Translations under genes and position numbers: made by a program
Shown here: in pieces, positions 24,649-33,480 of the stretch
Layout of the letters: the number at the start of each line of letters is the position of its first letter
Numbering within the stretch: position 1 is the stretch's first letter
The notes under the pieces: generated by a model
What the model saw: the letters and a program-made list of their open reading frames with translations, nothing else
What the model was told of the DNA's origin: nothing
Database searches by the model: none
Assembly: GCF_000166135.1 (NCBI RefSeq)
Contig: NC_014666.1
Span: 310,001 to 374,000 of the forward strand
DNA: 64,000 bases
Direction: 5' to 3'
Source of the DNA: Pseudofrankia inefficax
GTDB lineage: Bacteria > Actinomycetota > Actinomycetes > Frankiales > Frankiaceae

Positions 24649-27330
24649 GTGGCCTCCGGTGGGACCAACGTCGGCCGCCTCTTCGCGACCCTCGATTTGG
24701 ACACGAACGCGTTCACGTCGGGGCTGGCCCGCGCCGGGACGATGTTCGCATCGTTCGGCCGGGGGATCGCGACCGGCAGCTCCTACGCGGCGGCCGGTGC
24801 GGCGGCGCTGCAGGGGATCGGTGGCGCGGTCGCCGTCATCGGGCAGATCGCCCCCGCGGCCGCGCTCGCCGTCCCGGCGCTGATCGGCATCGGCGCGGCG
24901 ATGTTCACGGTCAAGGGCGCCTTCTCCGGCGTGCTGTCCGCGGTCAAGGCCTACGGCCAGCAGACCGGTTCGGCCGCGAACACCTCGAGGCAGGCGGAGC
25001 AGGCCGCCCATGGCCTGATCACCGCCCAGTGGGGGCTGGCGTCGGCGACGAACGCCTACAACACCGCCGTCAAGGAAGCGAAGCAGAACCTCGCTGACCT
25101 GCAGAAGCTGGTCGACCGGGCGCCGACCGACATGGAGCAGGCGTCCCTGGACCTGCGGGAGGCGCAGGAGAACCTCGCGAAGGTCCAGTCGAACGGGTTC
25201 TCCAGCAACGACCAGATCGAAGAGGCCCGCCTCGCGGTCACCCGCGCGCAGTACGCCTTCGAGGACCAGACCGACGCGGTCAAGAAGAACCAGGACGCCC
25301 TCGCGACCGCCCAGGCGCAAGGCGTCGACGGCAACCAGTCGGTGATCGACGCCGTCCACCAACTGACCCAGGCGCAGTGGGCCCTCGCCGACGCCCAGCG
25401 GCAGGCCCAGAACCCGGCCGGGCCGAACGCCTACGCGCAGGCGATGGCGAAACTCCCGCCGCTCGCGCAGGCCTTCGCCCGCCAGATCATCGCCTTGCGC
25501 CCGCAGCTGGACCAGCTGAAGGTCTCCGCTTCGTCGATGTTCGTCGGGATGGGCTCCGCCCTTCGCGATCTTGACACGAACTTCCCCGTCGTCAACGCCG
25601 GGGTGCGGCAGCTCGGCGAGTCGATCGGCACGGTTGCCGCACGGACCGGGGCGCTGTTCAAAGGCGCCCAGACGCAGGCCGAGCTCGGCACGCTGATGTC
25701 GGCGAACGCCACCTCGACGCTGAACTTCGGCTCCGCCCTAGGCGTCGTCGGCCGCCAGTTCCTGACGATCGGCGCGGTCGCCGCGCCGATCCTCGCGAAC
25801 ATCTCGGGCCTCGCCGGCGGCGTCGCCGACAAGTTCGCCGGCTGGGTCCAGGGCGCCGCGGCGTCCGGGCAGCTGCAGGCCGCGATCCAGGGTGCATTGG
25901 GCGCGCTGGGCCAGCTCGCCCAGGTCGTGACCAACGTCGGCGCTGGCCTGGCGTCGTTGTTCTCCGGGATCGGTTCGTCGGGCGCCGGGACGCTGAATAC
26001 CCTCGTCGCGATCTCCCAGGCCTTCCGTGAAATCGCCAGCAACACCGCCCTCCAGTCGATCATCCAAGGGCTGGGGTCGGCGTTCTCGGGCGTGCTGGGG
26101 TCGGCGCTGACGCAGGTGATGGGGGTCATCACCGGCCTCCTCCCGTCGATCCAGGCGATCATGCCGGCGCTGCAGCAGGTACTCCCGATCTTCCTGCTGT
26201 TCGCGGGTGGCCCACTCGGCCCACTCCTCAAGATCGTCGGCGTGATGGGGCTGCTGGGCCCGCTCGCCGACACGATCGGCCAGGTCCTCGGCCAGGCCAT
26301 GACCGCGGTCGCGCCGCTGCTGGGCGCCCTCGGCACCGCGTTCACGCAGCTGTTGCCGCCGCTGCGCCTGGTCATCGGGTCGTTGATCCAGTCGCTGATG
26401 CCGGTTATCTCGCAGCTGGTACCGCCGCTGACCAAGGTCGCCACGGCCATCGGCGGCGCGCTCGTCACGGTGCTTGGCACGCTGATGACCGCGCTACAGC
26501 CGGTGATTCCGGTCATCGGGAGCGCGCTGGTCATGGTCGTCTCGGCGCTGGCCGATGTGATCGTCCAGTCGCTGCCCGCGCTGAACTCGTTGATCCAATC
26601 GATCGTGTCCCTCCTGCCGCCGCTACTACCGCTGATCCCGGCGATCCTGGGGCTTGTCGTCGCGGTCCTGCCGCTGATCCCGGCGGTCCTCCAAATCGCG
26701 GCGGCGATCCTGCAGGCCCTGATGCCCGTGATCGTTCCGCTGATCTCGCTGCTCGTGCAGCTGATCTCATGGTTCGTCGAGCTGAACACAAGGGCCGTCG
26801 GGCTTGTCGTCGGCCTGGTGACAGACATCGCCGGCTGGCTGGTCAAGCTCATCGGCCACTTCGGCGATCTGCCTGGTCTGATCGGCAAGGCGCTGTCCGG
26901 CCTGGAGAAGCTGATCACCGCGCCTTTCAAGGCCGCGTTCAACGCCGTGTCGGACCTGTGGAACAGGTCGCTCGGCAGCATCCACTTCACCGTGCCGAAC
27001 TGGGTACCCGGCGTCGGCGGCAAGGGCTTCTCGTTCCCGACGCTGCCGAAACTCGCGAAGGGCGGCACGTTCGCCTCAAGCGGTCTCGCGATCGTCGGCG
27101 ACGACGGCCCCGAGATCCTCTCCGGGAAGCCCGGCGCGACGATCACCCCGCTGAGCCGGGCCAGCGGGGGAGGCGGTGGGATCGTCATCAACATGTCGAT
27201 CACTCACAACGGAATGATCTCCGACAAGCAGGTGCTCGACGACTTCGCCGCGAAGATCGTCGGTCCGCTGAAAACCCAGATCAATCGGTATGCCGCCAGT
27301 AACGGCGGCTCGGCTGGTCTCGCGGCCTGA
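24649..27330 (+). CDS. Phage tail tape-measure-like protein
   Basis: The 893-residue protein starts at GTG 24649 with a Gly/Ala-rich hydrophobic part. A coiled-coil region at about 110-260 is rich in Gln, Ala and Asp. A long stretch at about 390-760 alternates hydrophobic helices (LLPSIQAIMPALQQVLPIF, LLPPLLPLIPAILGLVV). The C-terminal segment reads LAKGGTFASSGLAIVGDDGPE, then GGGGGIVINMSITHNG, a common ending of tape-measure proteins. In tail phages it sets tail length and forms a channel at infection. No capsid, portal or tail tube gene is nearby. It may serve another membrane role here, for instance in DNA passage. Confidence 0.8.
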   Translation: MASGGTNVGRLFATLDLDTNAFTSGLARAGTMFASFGRGIATGSSYAAAGAAALQGIGGAVAVIGQIAPAAALAVPALIGIGAAMFTVKGAFSGVLSAVKAYGQQTGSAANTSRQAEQAAHGLITAQWGLASATNAYNTAVKEAKQNLADLQKLVDRAPTDMEQASLDLREAQENLAKVQSNGFSSNDQIEEARLAVTRAQYAFEDQTDAVKKNQDALATAQAQGVDGNQSVIDAVHQLTQAQWALADAQRQAQNPAGPNAYAQAMAKLPPLAQAFARQIIALRPQLDQLKVSASSMFVGMGSALRDLDTNFPVVNAGVRQLGESIGTVAARTGALFKGAQTQAELGTLMSANATSTLNFGSALGVVGRQFLTIGAVAAPILANISGLAGGVADKFAGWVQGAAASGQLQAAIQGALGALGQLAQVVTNVGAGLASLFSGIGSSGAGTLNTLVAISQAFREIASNTALQSIIQGLGSAFSGVLGSALTQVMGVITGLLPSIQAIMPALQQVLPIFLLFAGGPLGPLLKIVGVMGLLGPLADTIGQVLGQAMTAVAPLLGALGTAFTQLLPPLRLVIGSLIQSLMPVISQLVPPLTKVATAIGGALVTVLGTLMTALQPVIPVIGSALVMVVSALADVIVQSLPALNSLIQSIVSLLPPLLPLIPAILGLVVAVLPLIPAVLQIAAAILQALMPVIVPLISLLVQLISWFVELNTRAVGLVVGLVTDIAGWLVKLIGHFGDLPGLIGKALSGLEKLITAPFKAAFNAVSDLWNRSLGSIHFTVPNWVPGVGGKGFSFPTLPKLAKGGTFASSGLAIVGDDGPEILSGKPGATITPLSRASGGGGGIVINMSITHNGMISDKQVLDDFAAKIVGPLKTQINRYAASNGGSAGLAA

Positions 27331-27428
27331 GCCATCGGACGGCGGACCCCTGCGGCCCGCCGCTCGTCCAGACTGATCGGTGGAAGAATCACCTGCGGGT
27401 CACCGTGACGATCCGATGGGGGATGCAT

Positions 27429-27947
27429 ATGGCCACCGAGGGATTTCCAGGCGGCGTGGACAGCGTCAAAAGTTGGCTCGCTGACCTGTTCGGCGAAGAG
27501 CCGGGGCGCAGTCTGTGGACCGTGCTCGACGGGCCGCTCCGCCTCGCACTCGCCCAGGGATGGATCCTCGGCACCAGCGGTTCGCGCGCGGACGACCTCG
27601 CCGAGGAGCTCGCCGCGGCCGACTCCAGCCACAGGCGATTCCCTGCGATGCTCGCTGCCTTGGCCGATCACTGGCGGCGCGTGTACGCCGATCTACGCGA
27701 CGGAGCCGGAGTGGTGAACCTCAACCTCCTCGCCGGCGCCGACATGGAAGCCGTCGTACTCACCGGTCAGGAGTACGGCGACCAGGTCGTCCGCCAGGTC
27801 GTCGGGCACGTGTTCATCACTCGGCTGGACGGCGACGGCTGGCACATCGCCGCTCTGAGCCGCAAACTGCCCATTCCCGGGTGGCCCCCGACCGAGCAGG
27901 AGATCTCAGGACTTGAAGTGACCAGCCGCCCGCTTGGCCACGCCTAG
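27429..27947 (+). CDS. Hypothetical protein
   Basis: A protein of about 172 residues (MATEGFPGGVDSVKSWLADLF) with no recognised domain; a DGDGWHIAALSRKLP segment near the end is strand-like. GGGGGAT precedes the start, with a further ATG two codons earlier. It is monocistronic after the tape-measure-like gene, with a 98-nt gap. Confidence 0.6.
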   Translation: MATEGFPGGVDSVKSWLADLFGEEPGRSLWTVLDGPLRLALAQGWILGTSGSRADDLAEELAAADSSHRRFPAMLAALADHWRRVYADLRDGAGVVNLNLLAGADMEAVVLTGQEYGDQVVRQVVGHVFITRLDGDGWHIAALSRKLPIPGWPPTEQEISGLEVTSRPLGHA

Positions 27948-27988
27948 CAAACGACTAGGTAGCCGAAGACCCGCCGGCCGAGCTCGCG

Positions 27989-28207
27989 CTACCCACTCAG
28001 CTCGGCCGTCTCTTCGCTGTCCAGCTCGCCGGGCGGGTACTCGACGTAGTAGCCGGGCGAAATCGGCTCCAGGATGAGCGCCTCGACGCGGACCTGGCCG
28101 TCCTCGGCCGGCTCGGGCGCTGAGACCTCGCGCGTGTCCATGAGCAGGTTCAGGGCGTCGACGGCGAGGTCGCACTCCTGCGCCGTACCGATGATCGTTA
28201 TCCGCAT
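27989..28207 (-). CDS. Small hypothetical protein
   Basis: The 72-residue acidic protein begins MRITIIGTAQECDLAVDALN, which gives a strand then a helix, and ends with acidic residues. It lies 15 nt downstream of the leftward Tat-signal/TPR-like gene. No family is recognised. Confidence 0.55.
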   Translation of the reverse strand: MRITIIGTAQECDLAVDALNLLMDTREVSAPEPAEDGQVRVEALILEPISPGYYVEYPPGELDSEETAELSG

Positions 28208-28222
28208 GGTTCGGCCGGCCCG

Positions 28223-29185
28223 TCAGACCGGGCCGGTGAGCGTGCTCGGCCAGCCCGCGACCCGCGCCGTGACCTTGCCGTAGCCGCCTTGGCCGCCGGC
28301 CCGGGTGTTCTGCGCGAGGATCGAGTCCGCCAGCCATGCCGTCGGCCGGTCCTGGGCGATGTCCACGGCGCGGGCGGCGTGCGCGCCGGCCGTCAGGACG
28401 TCGCCGGCGGCAAGCTCGGTGCCGGCCTGCCAGATCGCGATGGCCGAGGCCATCCCGGGCTGGCTGCGCGGCGAGAAGGCATCCGCCACGTCGGCCAGCC
28501 GGCGCCGGGCCGGCACGAACATCCCGACCCGGGTCAACGCGACCGCGATGAACGCGAAGGCCTGCGGCGCGGTGAACTCGCCGGGCGTCGGGTCGGCGAG
28601 CGTCCCGACGAGCTGGTCGGCGTCCGTCGCCGCGTCGACCACGCGGGCCATGCCGGGCTCTCCGGCCCGGCCGATGAGGCATGCGCGGACGACGGCGGCG
28701 TGGACGCCGACCCACGACTTGCCGGCCCGCTCGGCGGCAATGGCTGCCATCCGCATCGGTACGACCGACCCGGGCTGTGCGGCGTCGTGGACCTCGGCGG
28801 CGACGAGCGTCGCCCACGCGTGGGTCTGTGGGTCGCCGATCTGCCGTGCGTACTTGCGGGCGGCCTCGGCCCGGTCCAGCGCGGGGTGCGTTTCGCCGAT
28901 GTCGGCGAGCGCGCGGGCGTGGAGCAGGGCGACCTGGCCGCGTAGCGCCGCCCAGTCGTCACCGGGCCGGCCCTCGGCGAGATGGGCCCAGTGCTGGCAG
29001 GCGTCAACCACGGTGATCGGTGGCAGCAGCTCCCAGGCGGCGCGCGTCTGACCTATCGCGTCGCCGAGCTGGTCGCGCAGGTCGGAACCGCCGCTGGCGG
29101 TCGGCAGCGCGACCCCGGCGGCAGTGAGAGCCCCCGCGACGACAACGGCCCTGCGGGCTGGTCTGGGGGTGGATGATGGAGCCAT
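28223..29185 (-). CDS. TPR-like protein with twin-arginine-like N-terminus
   Basis: The 320-residue protein opens with ARRAVVVAGALTAAGVALP, a twin-arginine followed by a hydrophobic stretch, then helical repeats (HARALADIGETHPALDRAEAA, AARAVDIA). It resembles the repeat domain of XRE-TPR regulators without their DNA-binding part. It could be a secreted or membrane-anchored partner. It is transcribed leftward with the small gene that follows. Confidence 0.65.
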   Translation of the reverse strand: MAPSSTPRPARRAVVVAGALTAAGVALPTASGGSDLRDQLGDAIGQTRAAWELLPPITVVDACQHWAHLAEGRPGDDWAALRGQVALLHARALADIGETHPALDRAEAARKYARQIGDPQTHAWATLVAAEVHDAAQPGSVVPMRMAAIAAERAGKSWVGVHAAVVRACLIGRAGEPGMARVVDAATDADQLVGTLADPTPGEFTAPQAFAFIAVALTRVGMFVPARRRLADVADAFSPRSQPGMASAIAIWQAGTELAAGDVLTAGAHAARAVDIAQDRPTAWLADSILAQNTRAGGQGGYGKVTARVAGWPSTLTGPV

Positions 29186-29355
29186 ACGGCGCCCTCCCGT
29201 GGCGTCGTGAGCGCCCCGTCCGCCAGGTGTGCAACCACCTGGAACCCCGGACGGGGTTCTCTTTCGTGCGCCCCGTGACGGCGCGCGATGTATCGGGCAC
29301 GCTGGCAGGTCGCAGGACAGCCGTCAAGGACTGCCGTCAGCGTCAGCAGTAACGG

Positions 29356-29373
29356 ACGGACAGTCCTGTCCGT
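29356..29373. promoter_or_regulatory. 18-bp near-perfect palindrome (operator candidate)
   Basis: ACGGACAG-TC-CTGTCCGT has perfect 8-bp arms around a TC spacer. It covers the GTG start at 29372 of the small HTH gene and lies between it and the divergent TPR-like gene at 29185, so it could be that gene's autoregulatory site. Confidence 0.6.
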
Positions 29374-29605
29374 GGCCAGCGACAGCAGCCCCGGCCCGCA
29401 GTGGGCGCGGGCCGAGGATCTCGTCTCGTTCGGCGACGTCCGGGCCACGCTCGGGCTGTCCCGGCAGCGAGCGAACGTGATCGTGAGCCGGCGGGACTTC
29501 CCGGCGCCCTGGCTCACGACGTCCGATGGCCAGACCCGGCTGTGGCGCCGGGCCGAGGTCGAGGTGTGGCTCGACGAGCACCGGCCCGGGTGGCGCCTCC
29601 CCTAA
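29372..29605 (+). CDS. AlpA-like HTH DNA-binding protein
   Basis: The 77-residue protein has the helix-turn-helix-wing of AlpA/excisionase proteins: SFGDVRATLGLSRQRANVIV, then FPAPWLTTSDGQTRLWRRAEVEVWL. It resembles the small HTH proteins at the two ends of the element. I chose the GTG at 29372; the frame is open to 29288. A palindrome overlaps its start. Confidence 0.7.
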   Translation: MASDSSPGPQWARAEDLVSFGDVRATLGLSRQRANVIVSRRDFPAPWLTTSDGQTRLWRRAEVEVWLDEHRPGWRLP

Positions 29606-29614
29606 GCCCCGCTG

Positions 29615-30769
29615 TCACGGGGTGGCGGGGATCGTTGCCCGCCAGCTGCCCATCGCGAGGACCACGGCGCCGTCCGGCCTGACCAGGGCGTGGGCGCCGA
29701 GCCATGGGGCCATTCCCATGCGTAGCCAGTCGTCGCGGACCCCGTCGAGGAGGTCCCAGAGCCGCCGCGGTCCGCCCTGGTGGACCAGCGGCGCCTCAGT
29801 ACCGATCGCGGTGGCCCGGGCCCAGGAGCCGTCCGGGTGGGCCATCAGCGCCGTGTGGGCGCCGTCCGGGCCCGGCGGCAGGTACTGGTGCTCGACGTCG
29901 ACTCCCGCGGCGAGCGCCAGCATCGTCGACAGTTCCCACGCGTCGTCGATGTCAAGCACCGGGTAGCGGCCGGCGCCGACCTCGTCGCCGTCACGGGTCG
30001 CGAGGTCGGCGAAGTCGGCCCACTCAGGCGGGTAGTCGCCGCCGCTCCTCGTGGGCATGAACCCGGCCCAATGCCGCGCCACTTTGCCCCAGATCTCGCC
30101 GTCGGCGGTCCGCCACGCGGTGAGGACCAACCAGGTGCCTGTGATCGACGTGACGAGCCGGCCGCCGGGCCGCAGCGCGGCCAGCCAGGACGGCGGGATC
30201 GACCGCACCGAGACGGTGGAGACGATCCTGTCGTAGGTCCCGGGCAGCGGTCCGGTTGCGTCCACGACCTGTGCGGCCGGGGCCAGGCCGCCCGCGTCGA
30301 GCGCGACCGCCGCGGCTTCGACGAGGTAGGGGTCGACGTCCATCGTGGTGACGTGGCTGGCGCCGTACCGGGTAGCGAGCAGCGCCGCGCCGTATCCCGA
30401 TCCGGTGCCGACGTCGGCGATGTCGAGCCCCTCGGCGAGCTGCGCATCTCGGTACATCGTCAGCAGCAGCCCCGGCAGCGTCGAGGACGAGGTCGAGCGT
30501 CCAACGGGTGGCCCGCCGGGCGGGTAGCCGTGATTGGCGTGGTGCGGGCCGACGCGGGTCACCAGCGTCTGGTTGACGTACACCTCGGCGAGCGGGCCGC
30601 GGCGCAGCTGCCACCCGCCGTCGCTCCGGGCCCACCAGGCGGGCACGAACGCGTGCCTGGGTATGGACGCGATGACAGGGTGCCACCGAGACCCGGGATG
30701 GGTCACCTTGTCGGCGAGGTCGCGGGCGAGCGCCGGCCACTCGTCGTCCGACGCGGCGACGGCGATCAT
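29615..30769 (-). CDS. PIMT-like protein methyltransferase (RiPP-associated type)
   Basis: The 384-residue protein begins at an ATG that overlaps the radical-SAM stop (ATGA). It has the protein-L-isoaspartyl methyltransferase layout: RHAFVPAWW, then NQTLVTRV, and SAM-binding motif I as DVGTGSGYGAALL, then LRPGGRLV. The C-terminal 150 residues are an extra domain, as in PIMT homologues of RiPP clusters that methylate Asp/Glu side chains (lanthipeptide- and graspetide-linked enzymes and the FxLD-type system). The direct coupling to a radical-SAM enzyme suggests a two-step tailoring of a peptide. No standard precursor is visible next to it. Confidence 0.82.
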   Translation of the reverse strand: MIAVAASDDEWPALARDLADKVTHPGSRWHPVIASIPRHAFVPAWWARSDGGWQLRRGPLAEVYVNQTLVTRVGPHHANHGYPPGGPPVGRSTSSSTLPGLLLTMYRDAQLAEGLDIADVGTGSGYGAALLATRYGASHVTTMDVDPYLVEAAAVALDAGGLAPAAQVVDATGPLPGTYDRIVSTVSVRSIPPSWLAALRPGGRLVTSITGTWLVLTAWRTADGEIWGKVARHWAGFMPTRSGGDYPPEWADFADLATRDGDEVGAGRYPVLDIDDAWELSTMLALAAGVDVEHQYLPPGPDGAHTALMAHPDGSWARATAIGTEAPLVHQGGPRRLWDLLDGVRDDWLRMGMAPWLGAHALVRPDGAVVLAMGSWRATIPATP

Positions 30770-31626
30770 GCGCCCACCTCGGGGTAGTCGGGCCCGCACG
30801 CCTCGCTGTCCGGACCGCAGGCCGAGTCGTCAGGGCTGCACCCGGACGAGGCCCGCGGCGGCACGGCGGCGACCGCGGCCCGCCAGACCTCTCTGGTGAG
30901 CAACTCGGCGAGTGGCGCGGTCCGGACGTCGCCAGCGGCCAGGGCCCGGGCCATGACGCACGGCGCAAGCGTCCCGTCGGGGAGCACCGCGGCCTTGCCG
31001 TGGCCGCAGCGTCCACACAGCTCGCCGGGATCGAACGCCTCACCACCCGCAGCCCGGCCCACGAGCCGCGTCCGGTCGACGTGGATCCGGTCGGCCGGGA
31101 GGCCAAGGCCGAGCAGCTCGGCGCGGGTGGCGTCGAGGTTCTGCCCGTCGATCACCTCGATGATCTCGACGCGGATCGGAACGTGCCGGGCGAGCGCCTC
31201 GACGATCCGCGCCCGGGTGCGCGCGTGACTACCAGCCCGACCGGTCACCCGGTCGTGGACCGTCGGGTCGGTGTCGTAGTACGACGTCGCGAGCGTCACT
31301 CCTGGCCGGTCCAGGACGGGCCACAGCTGGGCGGGGAAGTGCAGGTTCGAGAACACCTCGACCTGCCGGCCGAGGCCCAGCGCCCGCTCGAGAACTCGCC
31401 CGAAAGCGGGGGATGCGGTGGGTTCCCCGCCGATCAGCTGCACGGTCGGCGTGCCGGCGGCGGCGACCTGGTCGACGACGTCCAGCCAGTCGGCGGGCGT
31501 CATCGACCCATGCGCCGTGGTCGGCGAGCTGGAGGTCAGGCAGTGCTGGCAGGCGAGCGGGCAGCGGCCGGTGAGCTCCAGCTGAACGGTGCGCAGCGTG
31601 GACGGCCGGTCATCTACAAGGGTCAT
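30766..31626 (-). CDS. Radical SAM enzyme (RiPP tailoring-like)
   Basis: The 286-residue protein has the 4Fe-4S motif CPLACQHC (C22, C26, C29) near its N-terminus and LIGGEPT at 64-70. A second cysteine set is C204, C207 and C223, followed by a Cys-rich tail (C263, C270, C277) that could hold an auxiliary cluster, as in short SPASM enzymes. It is coupled to a PIMT-like gene and divergent from an XRE-TPR regulator. The substrate is unknown; the closest candidate in this window is a tiny ORF directly upstream. Confidence 0.87.
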   Translation of the reverse strand: MTLVDDRPSTLRTVQLELTGRCPLACQHCLTSSSPTTAHGSMTPADWLDVVDQVAAAGTPTVQLIGGEPTASPAFGRVLERALGLGRQVEVFSNLHFPAQLWPVLDRPGVTLATSYYDTDPTVHDRVTGRAGSHARTRARIVEALARHVPIRVEIIEVIDGQNLDATRAELLGLGLPADRIHVDRTRLVGRAAGGEAFDPGELCGRCGHGKAAVLPDGTLAPCVMARALAAGDVRTAPLAELLTREVWRAAVAAVPPRASSGCSPDDSACGPDSEACGPDYPEVGA

Positions 31627-31659
31627 AGCGTGTCCGTTCCGGGGTGGCCTTAGCGGCGG

Positions 31660-31695
31660 CTAACGGTAGATCGCTCGGGCGGTAACTGTCGGCAT
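31660..31695 (-). other. Tiny ORF MPTVTARAIYR upstream of radical-SAM gene
   Basis: Eleven codons start at the ATG at 31695, with GAGAGG at ribosome-binding distance, and end at the TAG at 31660-31662. It lies 33 nt before the radical-SAM start on the same strand. It may be a mini-precursor or a leader ORF, or chance. Confidence 0.25.
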
Positions 31696-31911
31696 GGCAG
31701 CGCCCTCTCTGCCGGCCTTCGGCGCTGCTGGTCGCCGATGCCTCGTGCTGGTGCCGACGCCGCCCGGATTAGGGGTTGTCGTCCGGGCGGCATCGGGTCG
31801 TGGGACGGATGCCGACGAGCAGCGCCGTCACCCGATATGGCTCTACCGGTTACCGCACCGGCAGATCTATGACACGCTGCGGCCGGTTTCGATAACAGCG
31901 CGCAATATCCA

Positions 31912-31930
31912 GTTCCGTCGGGACCGGAAC
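31912..31930. promoter_or_regulatory. 19-bp imperfect palindrome in divergent promoter
   Basis: GTTCCGTCGGGACCGGAAC has GTTCC/GGAAC arms and an inner GTC-GG-GAC core. It lies just upstream of the XRE-TPR gene in the region shared with the divergent radical-SAM gene. It is a plausible operator. Confidence 0.5.
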
Positions 31931-31965
31931 AACTACTTCCGGCCCGCCGCTGTTCGGGGGTGCCG

Positions 31966-33300
31966 GTGACCGCAGCAGACGACGACTCCAGAACCCGGCT
32001 TGTCCGACGTGTCCGCGAGCTCACCCGCGCCCGTGGGATGACCCTCGTGCAGCTCGCCGACGCGGCGTCGTACACGTCCCGCTACCTGACGGACGTGCTG
32101 TCTGGCCGGTCTGTGCCGTCCGTGAAGGTCGTCGCGACCCTCGAGCGGGTCCTCGCCGCCGGCGGTGAGCTTGTCGCGCTGAGGGAGCAGGCCGCGCGGG
32201 AACAGGTCGCCCGCCGCCACGGCCTGTCGATACCGGAACAGACATTTCCGGCGGCCCCAAGAGCGGGTAGCTCGGGTGCCGTAGACGTGTGGTCACCGGA
32301 CGGCGCAGTCTGGACGAAGGGGCCCGGAGAGGAGGCCGACGTGGACCAGGACCGGCGGGAGTTCCTCTCCCTCGCGGCGATCGTCGCGCTGGCGGGCCAG
32401 GTAAGCGATGACATCGCGACAGCCGACCCGACGCCGCGGACGCTCGACCGGATGGAAGCCGATGCGGACGAACTAAGCGCGCAGATCTACGACCTCCCGA
32501 CGCCCGTGCTGCTCGGGCGCGCGGCCAGCCAATGGCACGCGGCGCACGTGCTGCTCGACCGGCCCGTCAGCGCACCCGTGCGCGCCCGTCTGCTCATGGT
32601 CGCCGGCGCTGTCTCCTGCCGCGCCGCCTTCCTCGGTCGTAGGACCGGAGACCTGACCATTCAGCGCCACTTCGGCGTACTCGCCGGGCAGTACGCCGAC
32701 GAGTCCGGAGACCCACTCCTGATCGGCCAGGTCGCCGGCCTGCGGTCGCGCACGGCGTTCAGCGCCAAGCAGTACGCCAAGGCGGCGGCGCTCGCCGCGG
32801 CTGGCCTCAACACGGCCCATCCCACCCAGCGCGCCCGGCTGGCCGCCTACCAGGCTGAGGCTCTCGCTGCGGCCGGTCGGGCCGGCGAAGCGCGGACCGC
32901 GCTCGACACCATGTACGCGGAGTCCCGCCGGACGACCTTCCGATGGACCACCGGTGATCAGCTCATTTTCGGCGCCGTCACCTTGTCCACGCTCGGCGAG
33001 CACCGCCCAGCGGCCGACCTGGCCGACGCCTACATCACCGGCGGCGAGTTCGATGGTGAAGGCGTCGGCTGGGCTCACGTCACCATCGGCCAGGCCCTGT
33101 TCGCCGCGGATCGGCCGGACCCGGCCGCCGCGGCGCACCACGGCCGGCTCGCGCTCGCGGCGACCCCGGACGCAGACCTCAGCGTCATCACTCGCGTCGC
33201 CGATCTGCACACCCACCTACGCCAGGCTGCTGCCGGCGACAGCGAGGTCGCCGAGTTGGGCCAGGCGCTCGCCGGCGCCCGCGCGTCGCTGACCGCATGA
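31966..33300 (+). CDS. XRE-family regulator with TPR-like domain (second copy of type)
   Basis: The protein has an N-terminal XRE helix-turn-helix (ARGMTLVQLADAASYTSRYL) followed by about 350 residues of helical TPR-like repeats (ALAAAGLNTAHPTQRARLAAY). The chosen GTG at 31966 has GGGGG just upstream; another GTG is two codons earlier. It is divergent from the radical-SAM/methyltransferase pair, the same arrangement as the XRE-TPR/radical-SAM pair at 3-6 kb. Confidence 0.82.
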   Translation: MTAADDDSRTRLVRRVRELTRARGMTLVQLADAASYTSRYLTDVLSGRSVPSVKVVATLERVLAAGGELVALREQAAREQVARRHGLSIPEQTFPAAPRAGSSGAVDVWSPDGAVWTKGPGEEADVDQDRREFLSLAAIVALAGQVSDDIATADPTPRTLDRMEADADELSAQIYDLPTPVLLGRAASQWHAAHVLLDRPVSAPVRARLLMVAGAVSCRAAFLGRRTGDLTIQRHFGVLAGQYADESGDPLLIGQVAGLRSRTAFSAKQYAKAAALAAAGLNTAHPTQRARLAAYQAEALAAAGRAGEARTALDTMYAESRRTTFRWTTGDQLIFGAVTLSTLGEHRPAADLADAYITGGEFDGEGVGWAHVTIGQALFAADRPDPAAAAHHGRLALAATPDADLSVITRVADLHTHLRQAAAGDSEVAELGQALAGARASLTA

Positions 33301-33398
33301 GGGGCGGGTGTCGGTGCGTCCGGGTGTGTGAGTGGCTAGGGCTCCCCGACCCTCAACGAGTCCCAGGCGGGCCAGGCGACCCCGCCCGCCGGCCGGGT

Positions 33399-33480
33399 GA
33401 CCTAGGCGCCTAGCCCGCAGGTCAGAGCGGATTTTGGCGCCTAGGCGCAGCCCTAGACCTAGGCCTGCCCGGACCTAGCC
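33399..33480. repeat. CCTAG repeat cluster at the 3' end of the translocase gene
   Basis: Six CCTAG motifs occur in 82 bp, with GACCTAGGC at 33399-33407 and 33456-33464 and GACCTAGCC at 33472-33480, plus the 12-bp palindromes CTAGGCGCCTAG (33402-33413) and GCGCCTAGGCGC (33437-33448). They lie at and just past the stop codon of the FtsK/TraB-type gene. In Streptomyces plasmids, short TraB-recognition repeats (clt) are found next to traB. Confidence 0.65.

Noticed and set aside
31694-31969. A 91-codon rightward frame ending at the XRE-TPR start
   Set aside because: It has a GTGA overlap with the regulator, but the composition is odd, it covers the divergent promoter, and no ribosome binding site precedes it.
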